Assembly (NCBI RefSeq): GCF_950023065.1
Contig: NC_088681.1
Coordinates: 11,346,001-11,410,000, forward strand
DNA length: 64,000 bases
Direction: 5' to 3'
From: Planococcus citri
Lineage: Eukaryota; Arthropoda; Insecta; Hemiptera; Pseudococcidae
Shown piece after piece: positions 47,101 to 60,104 of this stretch (position 1 is its first letter; each line of letters opens with the position of its first letter). The notes beneath the pieces are model-generated. The model did no database searches, was not told the origin of the DNA, and worked only from the letters and a program-made list of their open reading frames with translations. The position numbers and the translations under genes were made by a program.

Positions 47101-48041
47101 CAGCATCCCATTTCCCATCTTCTCCACAGTTGATTTCTCGATAGGTGCTCTTGTAATTTTCATATTTATGGGCCAATTTGCAAGAGGAGCGAACTCTGGC
47201 GCCAGGTATCAAGGAATTCTCTCCACATGGAATAGATTTATTTCCATGAAAGCACTCGAGATGGACATTCATATAATTGGAGTATAATCTGTCACACATT
47301 TCTAGACAGATGGTTGATAACATTTAGCATTTATTGGTAACCAATAACCATTAAATCAATTATCTTATGGATCACTTTTGTTTTGAAAAATATGACTTAC
47401 TGTGACATCTAAGATGCGCAGGAATCCATTTTTTATCGATGCAAACTGATACGGTTTCATTGCTGTCACCATTCAATGAAAAATATCCAGGGTTACACGA
47501 AATGTTGACTACAGTATATTCAGGAACAATTCTGCCAGCCGTACAATATTCCGAATACTCTCCATTGCATTTGTATGTGATGGATTTGTCTGGTGTTGAA
47601 GGCGGTTTGAGACAAGAACCGCTAATAACGAAATAATAAAAATCCTGACGATTATTTTCGCACTATTTTTGGATACCTACACCTACACTTACTTAGGTAG
47701 TCAACTTGCTGACTTACTCGGTATTATTTAATATCAGGTCTTTGGATCCAACCAATGGAGCAGGTGAAGAGTATGAAACTTAAAAAAATTGGAGAAATTA
47801 TGCAGTGTAGACGTATCGGTGAGAGACCTTCAAAAATGCAAAAAACTACTACGAAATACGCCCAACTACTCTGTCAACCAGAATTTGGACCGAATTTGTT
47901 GATTTTTTCTATGTTTAAATATTAAAAATGAAATAAATAATTAGGTACTTATTTTTAGCACAGCTCACTTGTGAAATATGAGGTGAAAGTTGTTAAAATC
48001 AGCACAGCGCTGCTACAAAAAACACCCTTGGTATTATTCAT
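41140..48041 (-). CDS. SPH-2: serine-protease homologue with collapsed exon 5
   Basis: Exons in transcript order: 47969-48041 (signal peptide), 47718-47778, 47401-47621 and 47080-47301 (two CCP-like modules, all Cys kept), 46232-46347, 45903-46076, 41140-41733. The region of SPH-1 exon 5 (His loop) is reduced by deletion to about 46604-46680 and is frame-broken. Because exon 5 begins and ends in phase 1, skipping it keeps the frame and would give 486 residues; a 30-base remnant (46604-46633) with usable sites would also keep frame. The final exon retains the CLEYENDITYGVGSGV stretch and YIDWIKKV end. The last intron is 4.2 kb and holds CCGGTT repeats and a LINE. Open frames in seven exons argue for function or recent loss; without a His loop the protease fold would be incomplete. 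Pseudogene is the alternative. Confidence 0.6.
41880..42645 (+). repeat. Tandem ~120-bp CCGGTT repeat, left block
   Basis: Five to six monomers of about 120 bp, each with AAACCGGTTCATTAATTTGC, AACCAGTTATCAAAA, ATTGGAGCTAGAGAAAAAA and CTTGAAACAAAAGTTGTAGA blocks. The block opens with GGCGTTCACAAATTTAAAAACCGG and GCGACAAAAACGTGATATGAA; the latter reappears in reverse complement near 45210-45235, making an element with inverted ends. Located in the last intron of SPH-2. Confidence 0.75.
42646..44680 (+). mobile_element. 5'-truncated, inactive non-LTR retrotransposon (LINE)
   Basis: Reverse-transcriptase-type coding sequence. The first frame (to about 43693) has NAKAPGEDGIPTELYK, IPLFKKGD..LKNYKGISLLNT, QNGFRKGRSC and FIDLEKAYDRV. 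After a frame break near 43685 a second frame (43687-44070) has GVHQGCPLSCVLFNMYM and the YxDD-box variant FADDQ, and an in-frame stop at 44068-44070 precedes a third part with YLGNTIS and a C-terminal RGRPRRK. The endonuclease end is missing, and the frameshift and stop make it dead. The 3' end is GACGACGAC. It interrupts the CCGGTT tandem repeat, so it arrived after that repeat. The clade was not determined. Confidence 0.9.
44681..45240. repeat. CCGGTT repeat, right block, switching orientation
   Basis: 44681-44930 continues the left block in the same orientation; from about 44940 the monomers are in reverse complement (GAACCGGTTTCAAA...), ending in TTCATATCACGTTTTTGTCGC, the inverse of the left-block start. 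The whole, LINE excluded, is therefore one inverted-repeat element of about 1.3 kb with internal tandem repeats. Confidence 0.7.
45241..45902. other. Remainder of the last SPH-2 intron
   Basis: AT-rich text with GATTCG/CGAATC alternations around 45420-45530; no coding or RNA gene recognised. It ends at the SPH-2 exon 7 donor. Confidence 0.5.
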
Positions 48042-51000
48042 TTTCTTTCATTGCTATGTAACTTACACTTATTGATCACCGCGAATAACTGAATATAGGT
48101 ACCTACTTTGTTCATTTATAAGTAAGTAAACGCTGCGAATTTAGGTACTATGAATGTTGAGATTTATTTTTATCACGCATATAAAGTCCACTGCGGTTTC
48201 AACAGCGTTATGTTTGGCACAATAAAGCTTATCAGATAATTGGCTGGTATGATTATTTTCCTACGTAGGCCTACAGGTACATTTTGTATACGTATTTACA
48301 TCTTTTTTTGGTACATGTTTTGAACAACATATTTTCCAACATTCTTTAGATAGTGAGGCAAGAGCTTCAAAAATACAAAATAATATTGATACTCTGCTGT
48401 TTAAAGGATGATTGGTAGCTTTTTCGCGAAAATATTGATTTTTCTGAGCAAAATGAACAAATGCAAATAATTCCTCCAATTCAACTCCCACACATCGTAT
48501 CCAGCGTTTCTGGAGTCTCCTGCGATTTTTCAATTTTCCCCGGAAACTCGAAATCGTTCTGGATGGGTACCTAATAAAATGACCTTCAGTTTCAGTATCT
48601 ACTATTTTTGACGTGGATATTATGTTTTTCGGGCCGAGAGTCTGTTCAAAATTTTCATCACGCTGACCCGCGAGACGCTGATCTGCGTCACGCTGACTTT
48701 TGAAAACTTGGAAATAAATTTTCATTCTTAATTAGGTATGTCTGACTTTTGAAAACTTGGAAAAAAAAAACCTATGCGATAAATTCTCGTCATTATGTTG
48801 GACTTTTAAATGCAATGACCTATTTCTGGCATTTTGATTGTCATATAGATGCCTATATCTTGTGACTTAGATAGGATCCTGTTAGGATAAGAAAAAGGAT
48901 ACTAGAGTTCGTTGTAGGTCTCGTCAGAAAATCTTGAAGTTTGAATACGTACATGACGAGCCTATTAACTTATGAATTTCCTTCAAATGATATAGACGTA
49001 TGTTTGTGCGTTCTCCGCGTTAATTGATATATTTTTTGAATTACCTTGATTTTTTGATGTACATTATAATGTGATATTATCTCGACATTATAATGAGTTG
49101 AAATGAATTGACTTGAATTTTATTTGAATTACCGATTCGGGGATAGTGCGTTAATTTCTTCTCTTCGATATGTATCCTGACATGGCTGCTTAAAGCCGAA
49201 GCACAGAGGTGCTGGTGTACGAAATGTGGTGAGAAATAACAAATCCCCTTTAGGTTAGATATGCTATGATTATATAGCGAATAGAAATACCTACTTGTAA
49301 ATATGAATTAGTCTCATTACAGACTTTAGTTTAGTTTTATTTCCTCGATATGATTTAATTATAAATCGTGAATAGGTAGTTTACCTACCTACTAAATTTT
49401 ATGAAATATCTCGATTATGAGATGACTTGAAAACCCATTTGGAACTATCTACCAAATATATAATGAATCATACGATGTATAGATTTACTTTGAAATAAAT
49501 TTACTCACGAACTATGTTCGTACTTTCTTGGTTATTTTACTAAATCACTTTTATTTTCATGTGAAGAAGATCTTTTTATTTTAGATGAATTCTGATATCC
49601 ATAGTTAGTATTGTGGTTTCTAGGAGGTTTTATTTTCCTACATTACGATCCTTTTTTCCCATTGTCTCATTCCTTTCATCTACCTACCTTCTTCCTGACC
49701 AGATTGGTTGCCCTAAATTTGAAGCCTATTTAATTATGAATCCATTCATGTATTCATTCTTATTTTTCACTCAATACTCATGTCAGATTTTGACTCTAAA
49801 GAAACCATCACTCTCTTGTCCAAAAAATTCTCAATTATTAATTAACCCTAGTTACCACATGATAGTAAGTATGTCGTATTCTAGCTGACTTTTGAGAACT
49901 TGGAAAAAATTGCTATCAATTCCTGACATTAAGTAATACTGTCAGACTTTTGAAAATTTGAAAAGAATTAGCATTTTCATATTATGTTATACAGTACTTA
50001 TACCCTCTAATATTTTTGGGCGGGGAGGGGGGGGTGTCTGCCCTCCAGATTCACCCCCTCGCAACTCGAAAATTCGTCGAAAAGTCTGTGAATTTTATGG
50101 TTACCTATGACGACTTGGGCGACATTTTTTGTAAAATGTAAAAAATATACCTACTGCCAAAATTAGCAAATTTAGAGTTTGAGGAAATTGTGCCAAAATT
50201 TTTGAAGAATTGTACAAACGTGTTTAAGACAGTTCAAGAATTGTCTGAATTCAAAAACATTTGTCTATCTAAATTTGGTACCTAATTTAAAAATTTAGGA
50301 AGATTCAATTTGTTGAAAATATTACTGAAGCAGAGCTGATTTTGCTGATTGCGTCAATTGTACTGTAGATTTCCTGAAAATAATCCGTTCAAAGTTTTAA
50401 AAATGTCAAGGACGAAGAGTGTAATTTTATTCTTCAAATTATTATGTAAGTATCTCGATTAGTTTTTTATTTTCCTAAAACACAAGTTTTCAAAAGTTTT
50501 TACCCATGGTTCTCTCGTACCTCTTCGTTCTCCTTTTCAAATTTAAAATTTCTAAAGAAATAACGCATCATTCAAGTTCTAAAATTTTAAAGCTGAAAAT
50601 CTCACATAAAAATACCATTTTTTTAGCTTCTCGAAATAGGTACAAATTTTCCAAATACTTCGAAAGTTTTTAACCTTGCTTCACTCGGTTGAATTCATCT
50701 CTCTTTTTCAAAATGTATTACCAAAAGTTTGAACTAGAAAATGAAAATCTCTACAGATCGTATAATAAACTACATACCTACCTAGGTACATTGCAGATTA
50801 GAATAACTACGGAAATGATTAATTGTTTTGTTTTTTTTTTTTAATTTGATGAAATCGTGATAATTTGCGTTATTTTTTTGAAAATCACAGCAGATAAGCA
50901 CATATAATGAGGAATTTTATCAAATTATTATCAAGCTCATGGAGAAGTTTGACCGCTAAATGCAAGTATATTCAACTTAGTGCAATACCTACTTTTATGC

Positions 51001-51477
51001 TGAAAAGTTGTTTTGTTCTTTTAAAAAAAACTGCTACTTAATGGTAAGATTTTGCATATTATTTTATTTTTATATTTTAAAGATTCGGCCAAAATAGTCA
51101 ATTCAACATTTATTCTAAAGGAGTCCAATTTTTAAAAAAGAGGGTTATTTTTCGTATCAAATCAGACCAATGAGAGCAATAAGTGCCATGTAATTCATTT
51201 TTCTCCTATGTATTGTTTATACTTTTGGATTGGTTGATTTTCATTTGTTTCGACGTATAATAGGTACTTCTACGGTTAGAATGTCTCTCATTATTTACGT
51301 TTTTATTCCAGATACCTACTTATCGATATGAAGCTATAATCAATTAAAACCATTCACCTGCCTCAATTTTAATGTAGTAACTGGGAACATTGATATCAAA
51401 GAACCAACTAAAATGGATTTTGATACTTTCATACTTGATTGATCGACTACATAATTGCAAAGAGGACTATTAAAAAA
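48042..51477. promoter_or_regulatory. Divergent intergenic region between SPH-2 and RTK-3
   Basis: Collinear with 30387-33618 apart from indels. The block GGGCCGAGAGTCTGT...CACGCTGACC..GAGACGCTGATCTGCG occurs at about 48640-48700 and 31500-31570. A 5' UTR acceptor ends at 51311. A unit-3-specific insert of about 1.0 kb lies at about 48842-49870 (separate entry). Confidence 0.55.
48842..49870. mobile_element. Copy-3-specific insert of unknown type (possible solo LTR)
   Basis: About 1 kb is absent at the equivalent place upstream of RTK-2 (about 31665-31680). Part of it begins TGTGACTTAG (about 48860) and ends TTACCACA (about 49861), as a solo LTR could, but I see no target duplication and no long frame with a domain. 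A 91-codon frame at 49613-49888 has no recognisable family. Confidence 0.35.
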
Positions 51478-54400
51478 ATGTATTTCAACAGCCAGCCGCC
51501 AATCGAGTACGTTTCAATTTTTTTAACGATTTTGCTGGGCTTACAACCAGAAAGTGTAAGACTGTTATCTAGTCAGGCTAAAGTATTCTCTGACAACAGT
51601 ACACTAAAATTGAATAAGTTGGCCATATCTAAATCTTCGATTTTTGTTGGTGCAGTTAACCGTTTGTATCAATTATCATTTGATCTTGAATTGTTAGCGA
51701 ACATAACAACTGGGCCATTTTCTACAAATTCTTCAGTTACAAAACCTGGCTATAATGAGAAAGTAATCCCCAAATCAATGGATAATCATAACAAAATTTT
51801 GCTGATATATGAAGATGGACTTAATAGTCAACGTTTAATAGCTTGTGGAACGCTTCAGAACTGTAGTATATATTTTTTGGATGAAACAATAATTTCAGAA
51901 TCAAACGTTATAAACGTATTTGAACCAGTTGTGGCAAACACTCATACTGCATCAACTATAGCTTTTATTAGAAATTTTCTATGCCTGGTAGATGACAGAT
52001 ACGAGAGCAGAAAAATTCTATGGATAGCGCAATCTTATAGTAATTTCACTGAACCATTTGAAGTGCCAGCTCTTGCTGTGAGAAATTTTCCTTATTTCAA
52101 ATTGAGTGATAATTGCAGCAAGATTTTAGTTAATGGCGAATATCGCGATAAATACGCTGTAAATTACATTTACGGATTTCAGTCTCTTGGGAACGTCTAC
52201 TATAGCAACATTTTAACAACTCAGCAAAGTTCTGCAACAGAAACATCTCCATATATTTCAAAATTGATTAGGATTTGTAGTAATGGTGACGGAAACGAAC
52301 TCATAAACAGGTATGCTGAGATTCCAATTGAGTGCATTGTAGAAGGAGAACGACCCTATAATTTGGTGCAGGCAGCATATGTACTAATACAACCTTTTAG
52401 TTATGATAAACATGTATACAGAGAAACCTTACTATTTGCGATATTCTCTCAGAGTGAAACTATGAACTCACAGAAACCAAATAACCGTAGTGCCCTATGT
52501 ATCTATTCACTGAAACATATTGACAAAATATATAAAGAAAATATGATGAACTGTTTCGATGGAAAGGGAAATGCAGGGCTGGAATTTATATCACCTGTAA
52601 GACAATGTATAAAACACAGTATTGATGAGGATTCCTGTCCATCAGGCATAAACTTCCCCTTTGGTGGGAATATTCCTATAAAAGTGTTTTCTGTGCTAAC
52701 ATTTGATGCACATCTGACTGCAATTGCAACAAGACGTTTGCCAGAGAATTCCCACATCGATGTGTTTGTTGGTACAAGTACTGGGCATTTAAAAAAGATC
52801 ATTGTGGAGAACAGTACTAGTTCATGCGAGTATGATGATGTAACAGTAGATGAGCGGTCCTCAGTAAATGCTAATCTCTTGTTTTCTCCTTCAATGGATG
52901 ATGATGATGATGATGATTTGCTAGTGATGACTGAACATAAGCTTACCAAAGTTAATTTAGAAAAAGTGCAAATAAATTGTATTATGTTCAGTAGTTATGA
53001 TGCTTGTGTACAATCCAACACAACATGCAATTACTGGTGCTCACATACTAACGAATGTACGACTACTAAATGCGGCTGTAATATCAGAATAGGTTATTGG
53101 AAGTTGATGTACAATTCCATAAAATCAGAAAATTTATCAATTATTCAGCCACATGATTCAGAGTACCTTCAACATGACATTTCCACCCATGTGAAATTGA
53201 GATCCAGTTCGGATAAATTTTCTAAAATATTATTACAAATTAAAGAATTTCTTCATTGTCAGATTGCTGATGAAAACTTTAACATTACTTCTATAGCAAA
53301 AGTTGCTGTTGAATCAGGAAGTGCGTATACAGTTAACTGCACTTTTCCAAATTCTTCTCTTGCAGTACCATCTGGCAGTCATAATTTCAGCTTAACATTG
53401 TCAATTATAATTACTGATAAAAATATTCCATTTGTTTGGAGTACTAACATTTCATTTCATGATTGCAACACGCACACTTCTTGCCTTGTGTGTACTGAAT
53501 CAATGTCCCCATGTTACTGGAGAACGGATGAACAAAAGTGCATTTTCAAGCACGGTATAAAAAAGCATAAAAAGACTGGCATTGTTTCCAATACTCTGGC
53601 CAATTCATGTCTGCATCCTGCAATTCCCGCTATTTCTTCTTTTTGGCCAACAAAAGCAGTGTTTGAAGGAAGCACTTTTATCACCATTCGAGGTGAAAAC
53701 TTGGGTTATTCATTGAAAGACATAATGAATCCAATTACAGTATCTGGAGTACCTTGCATACCAATTGAGGATCAGTTTGAACCAATGAAGAAAGTCGTAT
53801 GCTTCATTAATCAAACCAGTCCTCAGAAAGTTGAAAAAGGACCATTATTTGAAACCAATCAAGCAGTTAGAGAAGGGCCAGTAGAAATGATGATCAATTA
53901 TGTGTTGGTAAAATCCAGAGAAATCTTTACTTTTGCTGTTCCTAAAATTCATTCTGTTTATCCCCATCTGGGGTCTGTATCTGGTGGTACAAATCTAATC
54001 ATTGAAGGTGAATATTTGGATGTAGGTAGATTGATTTCTGTTCATATTGGAGAAATACCATGTATAATATTTTCACTTGATACTGCTAAAATAGAATGTA
54101 TCACCTCTCCATGTTATACTTGTAATGAGTTATCACAAGAAGTTGTTAGCGTTACCTTTGGCCATGTTTTTTATAAAGACAAGTATGCATTCGGGTACAT
54201 TAACAACTATAATCATGGCATTGATGGTTTCAACAAAAAACCAAAAAGTATCCCTGCTGGAGGTATTGCTACCAAAACTGGATTTCAAGATTCTGCATAT
54301 ACTGGGAAGAAGTACTTCATTCAATGTGAAAAAAGTTCTTTCAATGGCTCATGTGAAATACCTTCCAAGTCTGCAGACATAGTGTGTAAGTCACCTTACA

Positions 54401-56987
54401 TTCCAGATATCAAAAGTGATTCGATAAATTCCGAATATCCCATGTCATTGAATTGCACAGTAATTTGGATAGACAGTAGTGATTTATACAAAAGTATTGT
54501 TATTGGCAATGTTCTTCTGTCTTTATATCCTAATCCAGAATTTCATAACTTTTCTACCAAATTTGAGGAGTTCACTGGAACTGTGTTCATCATTATCAAA
54601 GGAAATGATATAGACAAATCTTGCCAAATAATGGACATTCATGTGAAGGCTGGAAACCATAGCTGCAGTATAATTTCATTGTCTCTAAATGAAACGATTT
54701 GTATTCTGAGGAGGCTCAACTCAACATCATTAACATTTAAAGATGATTTGGATCAAGCACGTGAAGAATTGGATAAAATTGAATTTATAACTGTGTCAAT
54801 TGGTGAACATTTTGAAGAGATTGTTTTGAAAGCAAATACATCTGCAAACAATTCATCAGTATCAATCATAATTTATATTGTAGTTACAGCGTCAGTATTT
54901 ATCCTCATAATAATCATAGTTGGCAAAGTATACTTGAAAAATTCACAAACAATGAAGCAAATGCAACGCAGAATGAATAAAATGGGCATGGATGCTATCT
55001 CCATGAGACATGGCATAAAGCAAGTGATTATAGAAAATAAAATACAACTGGATGGACATCTAGCAGATGTGCTGGTATGTATTGTGAAACTACATTCATC
55101 ACAAAGGTATAAACACTTCTGTTCATATACTGAAATCTTAATGAAATTTTCTTGAGTTGTTTTTTTTTTTTTTGTAACAGAATTTACCTAATGTCACGAT
55201 TGAAGTTAACGCTTCATATGAAAGTCCCACCACTGAAATGGCAACAGCTGTTGAATATCTTTTACCACTTGATGAGAAGTGGGAATTTCCGAGGGGTTAC
55301 TTGACTCTAGGAAAGCATCTGGGGGAAGGAGAATTTGGAACGGTTGTTCAAGGGGAAGCTATTGGTATCTTGGAAGAGAATGTTATAACTACTGTGGCAG
55401 TTAAAATGTTGAAAGGTTACCCATTTCTTCTTTTCATTTCATTTTAATATCAAATAGCATCTACAGATTATACACAGTTGGCATGTTGGCAGTTTTGCAT
55501 GGTTTTTGATGATTGCATTTTCAGATTCCCATTCAGATTCAGATATGATTGATTTAGTTAAAGAGATGGAAGTATTGAAATTAATAGGAGCTCATGAAAA
55601 TGTTCTTAGAGTTCTTGGCTGTTGCACCCAGAATGGACCATTGTTGATCATTACAGAATTTGCTCAATACGGAAATTTATTGCATTTCCTTCGGAAGCGT
55701 CATTATTTCATCTATAAAAATACATCAGAAATGCTGGCTGAACACACTTTACTAACTTTTGCTCTTCAAGTTGCAAGAGGAATGGAATACCTGGCATCTA
55801 AAAAGGTCAGTGAATAGGCTCACATGCTCTGAAAATTCCTTAGTATTGTATTCTACTTACCTAATGTTGTGTGAGTAGGTAGTTATTTTGGATTAATACA
55901 TATGTATGAATGGATCAATTTTTAGTGTGTTCACAGAGATCTTGCTGCCAGAAATATTCTGGTATCTCATGTTTTTGTGTTGAAAATAGCTGATTTTGGT
56001 TTGGCCAGAAATATTCAAAGTAAAGAATACTATAAAAAGAAGACAAAGGGTAGGTTGCCAGTAAAGTGGATGGCACCAGAGGCATTAACGCATTTGCTGT
56101 TTACTATCAAATCTGATGTGTAAGTGAATGTGTTCCTTATGAGTATGAATTTTAGTATATCTTTTCGTATTTTTCTGAAATGAGTCCTGTCTAATTCATC
56201 TAGGTGGTCTTATGGAATACTACTATGGGAAATACTGACTTTAGGAGGTGTCCCATATCCTGCATTTACAGACATGGGCAAATTAATCAAGGATTTGAAA
56301 TCAGGTTACCGCTTGGAACAACCTTCTAACTGCTCTTCTAAAACGTAAGTGTAATTTATTTCAACTGATTTCTTACCTATTTAGAAAGTTAATTTTTTGT
56401 AATGATAATTTTTGGTGAATTACCATATAATGTAATATTGTGAGAACTTCCATTCATTTCCAAAACAAGTTTTATTAGGTAGTTTGGCATTTTGTTTCTC
56501 AAAAGTATAACTTTCTAAATAGAGCCCAGGTGGATTTAAATTTGTCTGCTTCATGGTCATTCTAGCATTGAATCTATTAGTAGGTATTTATGAGAATCCC
56601 CATTTAGAGGTCATTCGTTAAGCTATTTTTGTTGCAGAGGGATAAGCCTAGGTATGATTTGAGTAACTAGCCACCAAAAACATTTCATTATGATTTACAA
56701 AATTTGTATCTAGGTACAATTTAATGCGTGAATGTTGGCATTACTTACCTGAAGAACGCCCAAATTTTTCTTCAATTGCTCAAGAGTTGTGTGAAATGTT
56801 ACCGAGTGAAGTGCTTGATCAACATGCATCCGAAAACTTCTGGTCCAATAGTAACGAGTCCAACTCTAGCAATACTAAAAGCGAGTCCAACTTTAGCAGT
56901 ACTGAAAGCGAGTACAACTCTAGCTATACTGAAAGCGAGTCCAGCTCTAGTGATAATGAAAATGAAGTTGACAATTTGTTACCTTAA
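51478..56987 (+). CDS. RTK-3: third copy of the Sema/PSI/IPT receptor tyrosine kinase
   Basis: Exons 51478-55074, 55181-55415, 55525-55805, 55926-56119, 56204-56344, 56714-56987; 1573 residues; splice sites and phases as in the other copies. Kinase motifs intact (LGEGEFGTVV, VAVKMLK, CVHRDLAARN, IADFGLAR, EYYKKKTKGRLPVKW). The Sema domain has several length changes against RTK-1 and RTK-2, and a run of seven Asp codons (GAT x7, 52897-52917). The stalk is the shortest of the three: where RTK-1 and RTK-2 carry two similar blocks (DNLNQVREE and DNLDHARDE-like), RTK-3 has one. PSI-2 reads SCLVCTESMSPCYWR. The conserved start is the ATG in AAAAAAATG at 51478. Confidence 0.93.
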
Positions 56988-58781
56988 TGAATAAGAATTC
57001 TGGTTTCAATTTTGCTAAAATTCAAGCTCATATTGTTTATATATTGTTCATTTATTCTTAAACTATTTCTTAGCTAAGTACCTTAGTATCCAATGAGTGA
57101 GTGTTTTTACAAATTTGTTGGGATGAAATTTTTCATCATATTTTTTTTTTTTTGAGTAAATGATAGTGATATTACCAGGATACTGTCGATATTTAGAATA
57201 TTTAAGAATATGTCATTCGACCAACCAAAATGGCTTTACGTTTTGGAGGAGAATCAATAATTTCTATCATGACTTCATGACTGCTTTTGGGTCTACTTAT
57301 GTAAGAGATTGACTCAATTTCAAGCTCAAGATTTGTCAAAAACCCTCAGACACATTTTGATTTGTGTACAAATATGTCTCACTTTCAGACTCAAATTTTT
57401 CAGAAATTCTCAAAAAAGAAAACCATCTTGAAAGTACTCACTTTCGTAAATTGCAAATTCTCTTTTAAATAATTAACAAAGGCTGTTTTATACTGCCACT
57501 TTGAAAATGCTCACTCATTGTACGACTTTGAAAAAACAGAATTAACTTTTCTGACTTCTTACACCCATATCTACAAGAAGTCAACTGGATTTTTGTGCAT
57601 CAAATTGCTAGACAAATTTTATGTTTTCTGAGGCGCTTTTTGCCTCTTGGACTATGCACATTTGCATAAGAAAAAAAAAGAGTAAAACATATTGTAACAT
57701 TTATATGTATGTACAAAGTTTGGGAAACTTGAAGGATTTTGATTAAAATGTCTATTGTTAGAATTTTTCATTGTTCTGAAACCAATTGGAAACTTGAGTT
57801 TCTTTTTAGAAAGCTATCACTTAATTTCTAGTTTATGTTTATCACAGCGTATTATTTTTAAGTAACTTAGGTATTGATTTATGTTTTATGTATGCATAAG
57901 TAGGTATTCTGCATTCATGATGAACTTATCTCTCAATAAAATGTTGTAAAATTTTGGAACATTTCTATAATGGTTCGCGTGTAGTTTTTGTCATCTTTTT
58001 CGCACATTTTAACCATCATAAAAAACACCTTTTACAAATGGCATGTGAATGAATCCTGATTGCAGAACCGTCAAGAGTCGATGCGGGAGCGGGACAAATA
58101 TCATGTTGGAACTATACCAAGATTTTAAGAGGGGGGAGGGGGTGGTGTCATTTGAAAATTTGTCTACTTATGTGGGAGAAAACTATCAATTTTACTAATA
58201 ATTCATATTTTGTAATATTCACATGACTTACTTGTATGAAAATTTTTATTTCATTTTTTGAATTTTTGGATACCTCAAATATGAAATTTATGGCAAATGC
58301 TTCTGAAAATTTGTGTTTTGAGAATTGAAAAATAATGCCTTTATTTCATCACAGACTCAATTTGCCTTTGCCCCCTCTCTTGACGGCCCTGCCTGATTAC
58401 ATTTTGCTTACATATTTCAAACATTGTTGTCTTTTGGGGGGTTGTTTTCCAAAACGTTGTGAAGACCTAAAAGTATGTTTCTTATTTCTACTTCTGGTTC
58501 GTTAGATGATTATTTTTTTCAAGTTTAGGTTTTCTGTACCTACTTCTTTGAAATACTTACCTATTAATTAGTATTTTGATTTCTTTTTGTACCTAGCCAA
58601 AGTAGTGAGTAATTGAAAACATGATCATTTTGCTTTCAATGCTCTTTATTATAAAACAAAGTGGATTATTTAATTCATTTAAGTTGCATCTAGTGGATAA
58701 TAATTAATAGAATCTTATCGAATACTAAAATGGCACATTCTGAGTTGGAAGCCTCCTAATTAACAATACATACCTACTGAA
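56988..58781. other. Convergent 3' intergenic region of unit 3
   Basis: No gene. Conserved AATAAA at 57935-57940 (RTK-3) and minus-strand signal at 58645-58650 (SPH-3). The text is collinear with 39245-41139, including the shared insert at 58020-58400. Confidence 0.6.
57935..57940 (+). terminator. Conserved AATAAA after RTK-3
   Basis: Same context as 21406 and 40044. Confidence 0.45.
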
Positions 58782-59534
58782 TTATTGGTTCTCAGTTTCA
58801 TCGCGTACCTTCTTAATCCAGTCGATATAGTCAGCTATATCAATCGATGAAGCAAAATTCCGCGGTATCTCGGATCTATTTCCAGTTGTTTTTTGTAATT
58901 TTTTCAAACGACTAGTCACGTCGCACCAAAATTTCACATTTTGCCCAAACTTGGATAATTCTGGGGGGATTTCTTTATCGCAATCCAGAGATTGTTTTAA
59001 CGGCGGGTTATTCCATGGACTTTTATCGATTTTTTTAATAATTTTCGGTAGATCCAATGCAACGCCCATGATTCCTCGCATAAAATAGCAGTTATTTTCT
59101 TCAACTATAACACCACTTCCAATACCATACGTTATATCATTTTCATACTCCAGACACATTAGATTTGCATCCAATAAAAAAGAGTTGTCGACTAGTGTAG
59201 TTTCACCTCCTAAAACGTTTGCCCAAAAAAGGGCAAAATATGGATACGTCCATCTTTCTTTACACGCAATGTGGCTTAAGAAATTGATGCTGTAGGAGAT
59301 TGGCCTTCCAAGAAATGTATCGGCGAGATCATTACTGGACCCTTTTTTCAATGAATGATCCATCATTGTTGATACCTGAAAATTAAAATTAGATAATTAT
59401 GCAATACCGTGTGTGACATGAAAGTAGTGCCCGGTGAATTTCATTTCCAAGTGGAAAGAGCTAGCGAGATGAGTGAAGCGGCGGTGGTAAGTAGTGAAAA
59501 ATAAGGGCTTTCAAAAGCGACTTTGAAAGGGTGT

Positions 59535-59885
59535 TCACAAATTGAAAAACCGGTTTGGTTATAAAATGTCGATCCGGTTTTTTTGGCACAATGTATTCAA
59601 CACACTTAGGGCGACCAAAACGTGATATCAATTTTTTGAAACCGGTTCATTAATTTTCAACCAGGTTATTTTAGATTACTGGTTGCAAATTGATAAGCCG
59701 GTTTCAAGATTGAATTGGAGAAAATGATTCAATTTTTACGCTCTACAACTTTTGTTTCAAGATTTTTTCTCTAGCTCCTATTTTTAGGTGACTTTCAATA
59801 ACTGGTTGCAAATTAATGAACTGGTTTCAAAATCTGATTAGCGAAAATAATTCCAATTTTTACACCCTACAACTCTTGTTTCAAT
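59535..59885 (+). repeat. CCGGTT repeat in the last SPH-3 intron
   Basis: Starts GGTGTTCACAAATTGAAAAACCGG and GCGACCAAAACGTGATAT, as in unit 2 at 41880-42010, so the insertion predates the split of units 2 and 3. It is absent from SPH-1, whose last intron is only 342 bp. It is shortened relative to unit 2 and abuts a MITE. Confidence 0.75.
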
Positions 59886-60104
59886 AGCCCGGCATATGAC
59901 AATAGAAGTAATTGAACCCCCCCCCACTGATCCTCCGGGACAACTTTTTTCTTAAAGAGGACGACATCCTAAGGAACATTTAGAAGCAAACTTGCCCAAA
60001 AAAAAGTTGGCCTTACTTACAAATGGCGGCTATTTTGATTGTCAGGTCAGCCGAAATCGCAGGGGGGGGGGGTGCAATTACTCCTATTGTCATATGCCGG
60101 ACTA
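59885..60104. mobile_element. 220-bp MITE in the SPH-3 intron
   Basis: Inverted ends CCGGCATATGACAATAG at 59889-59905 and its reverse complement at 60084-60100, followed inwards by GTAATTGAACCCCCC / GGGGGGTGCAATTAC. No coding capacity. Confidence 0.8.

Noticed and set aside
49613..49888. 91-codon frame in the unit-3 insert
   Set aside because: No domain, no splice context, lies in a probable mobile insert.
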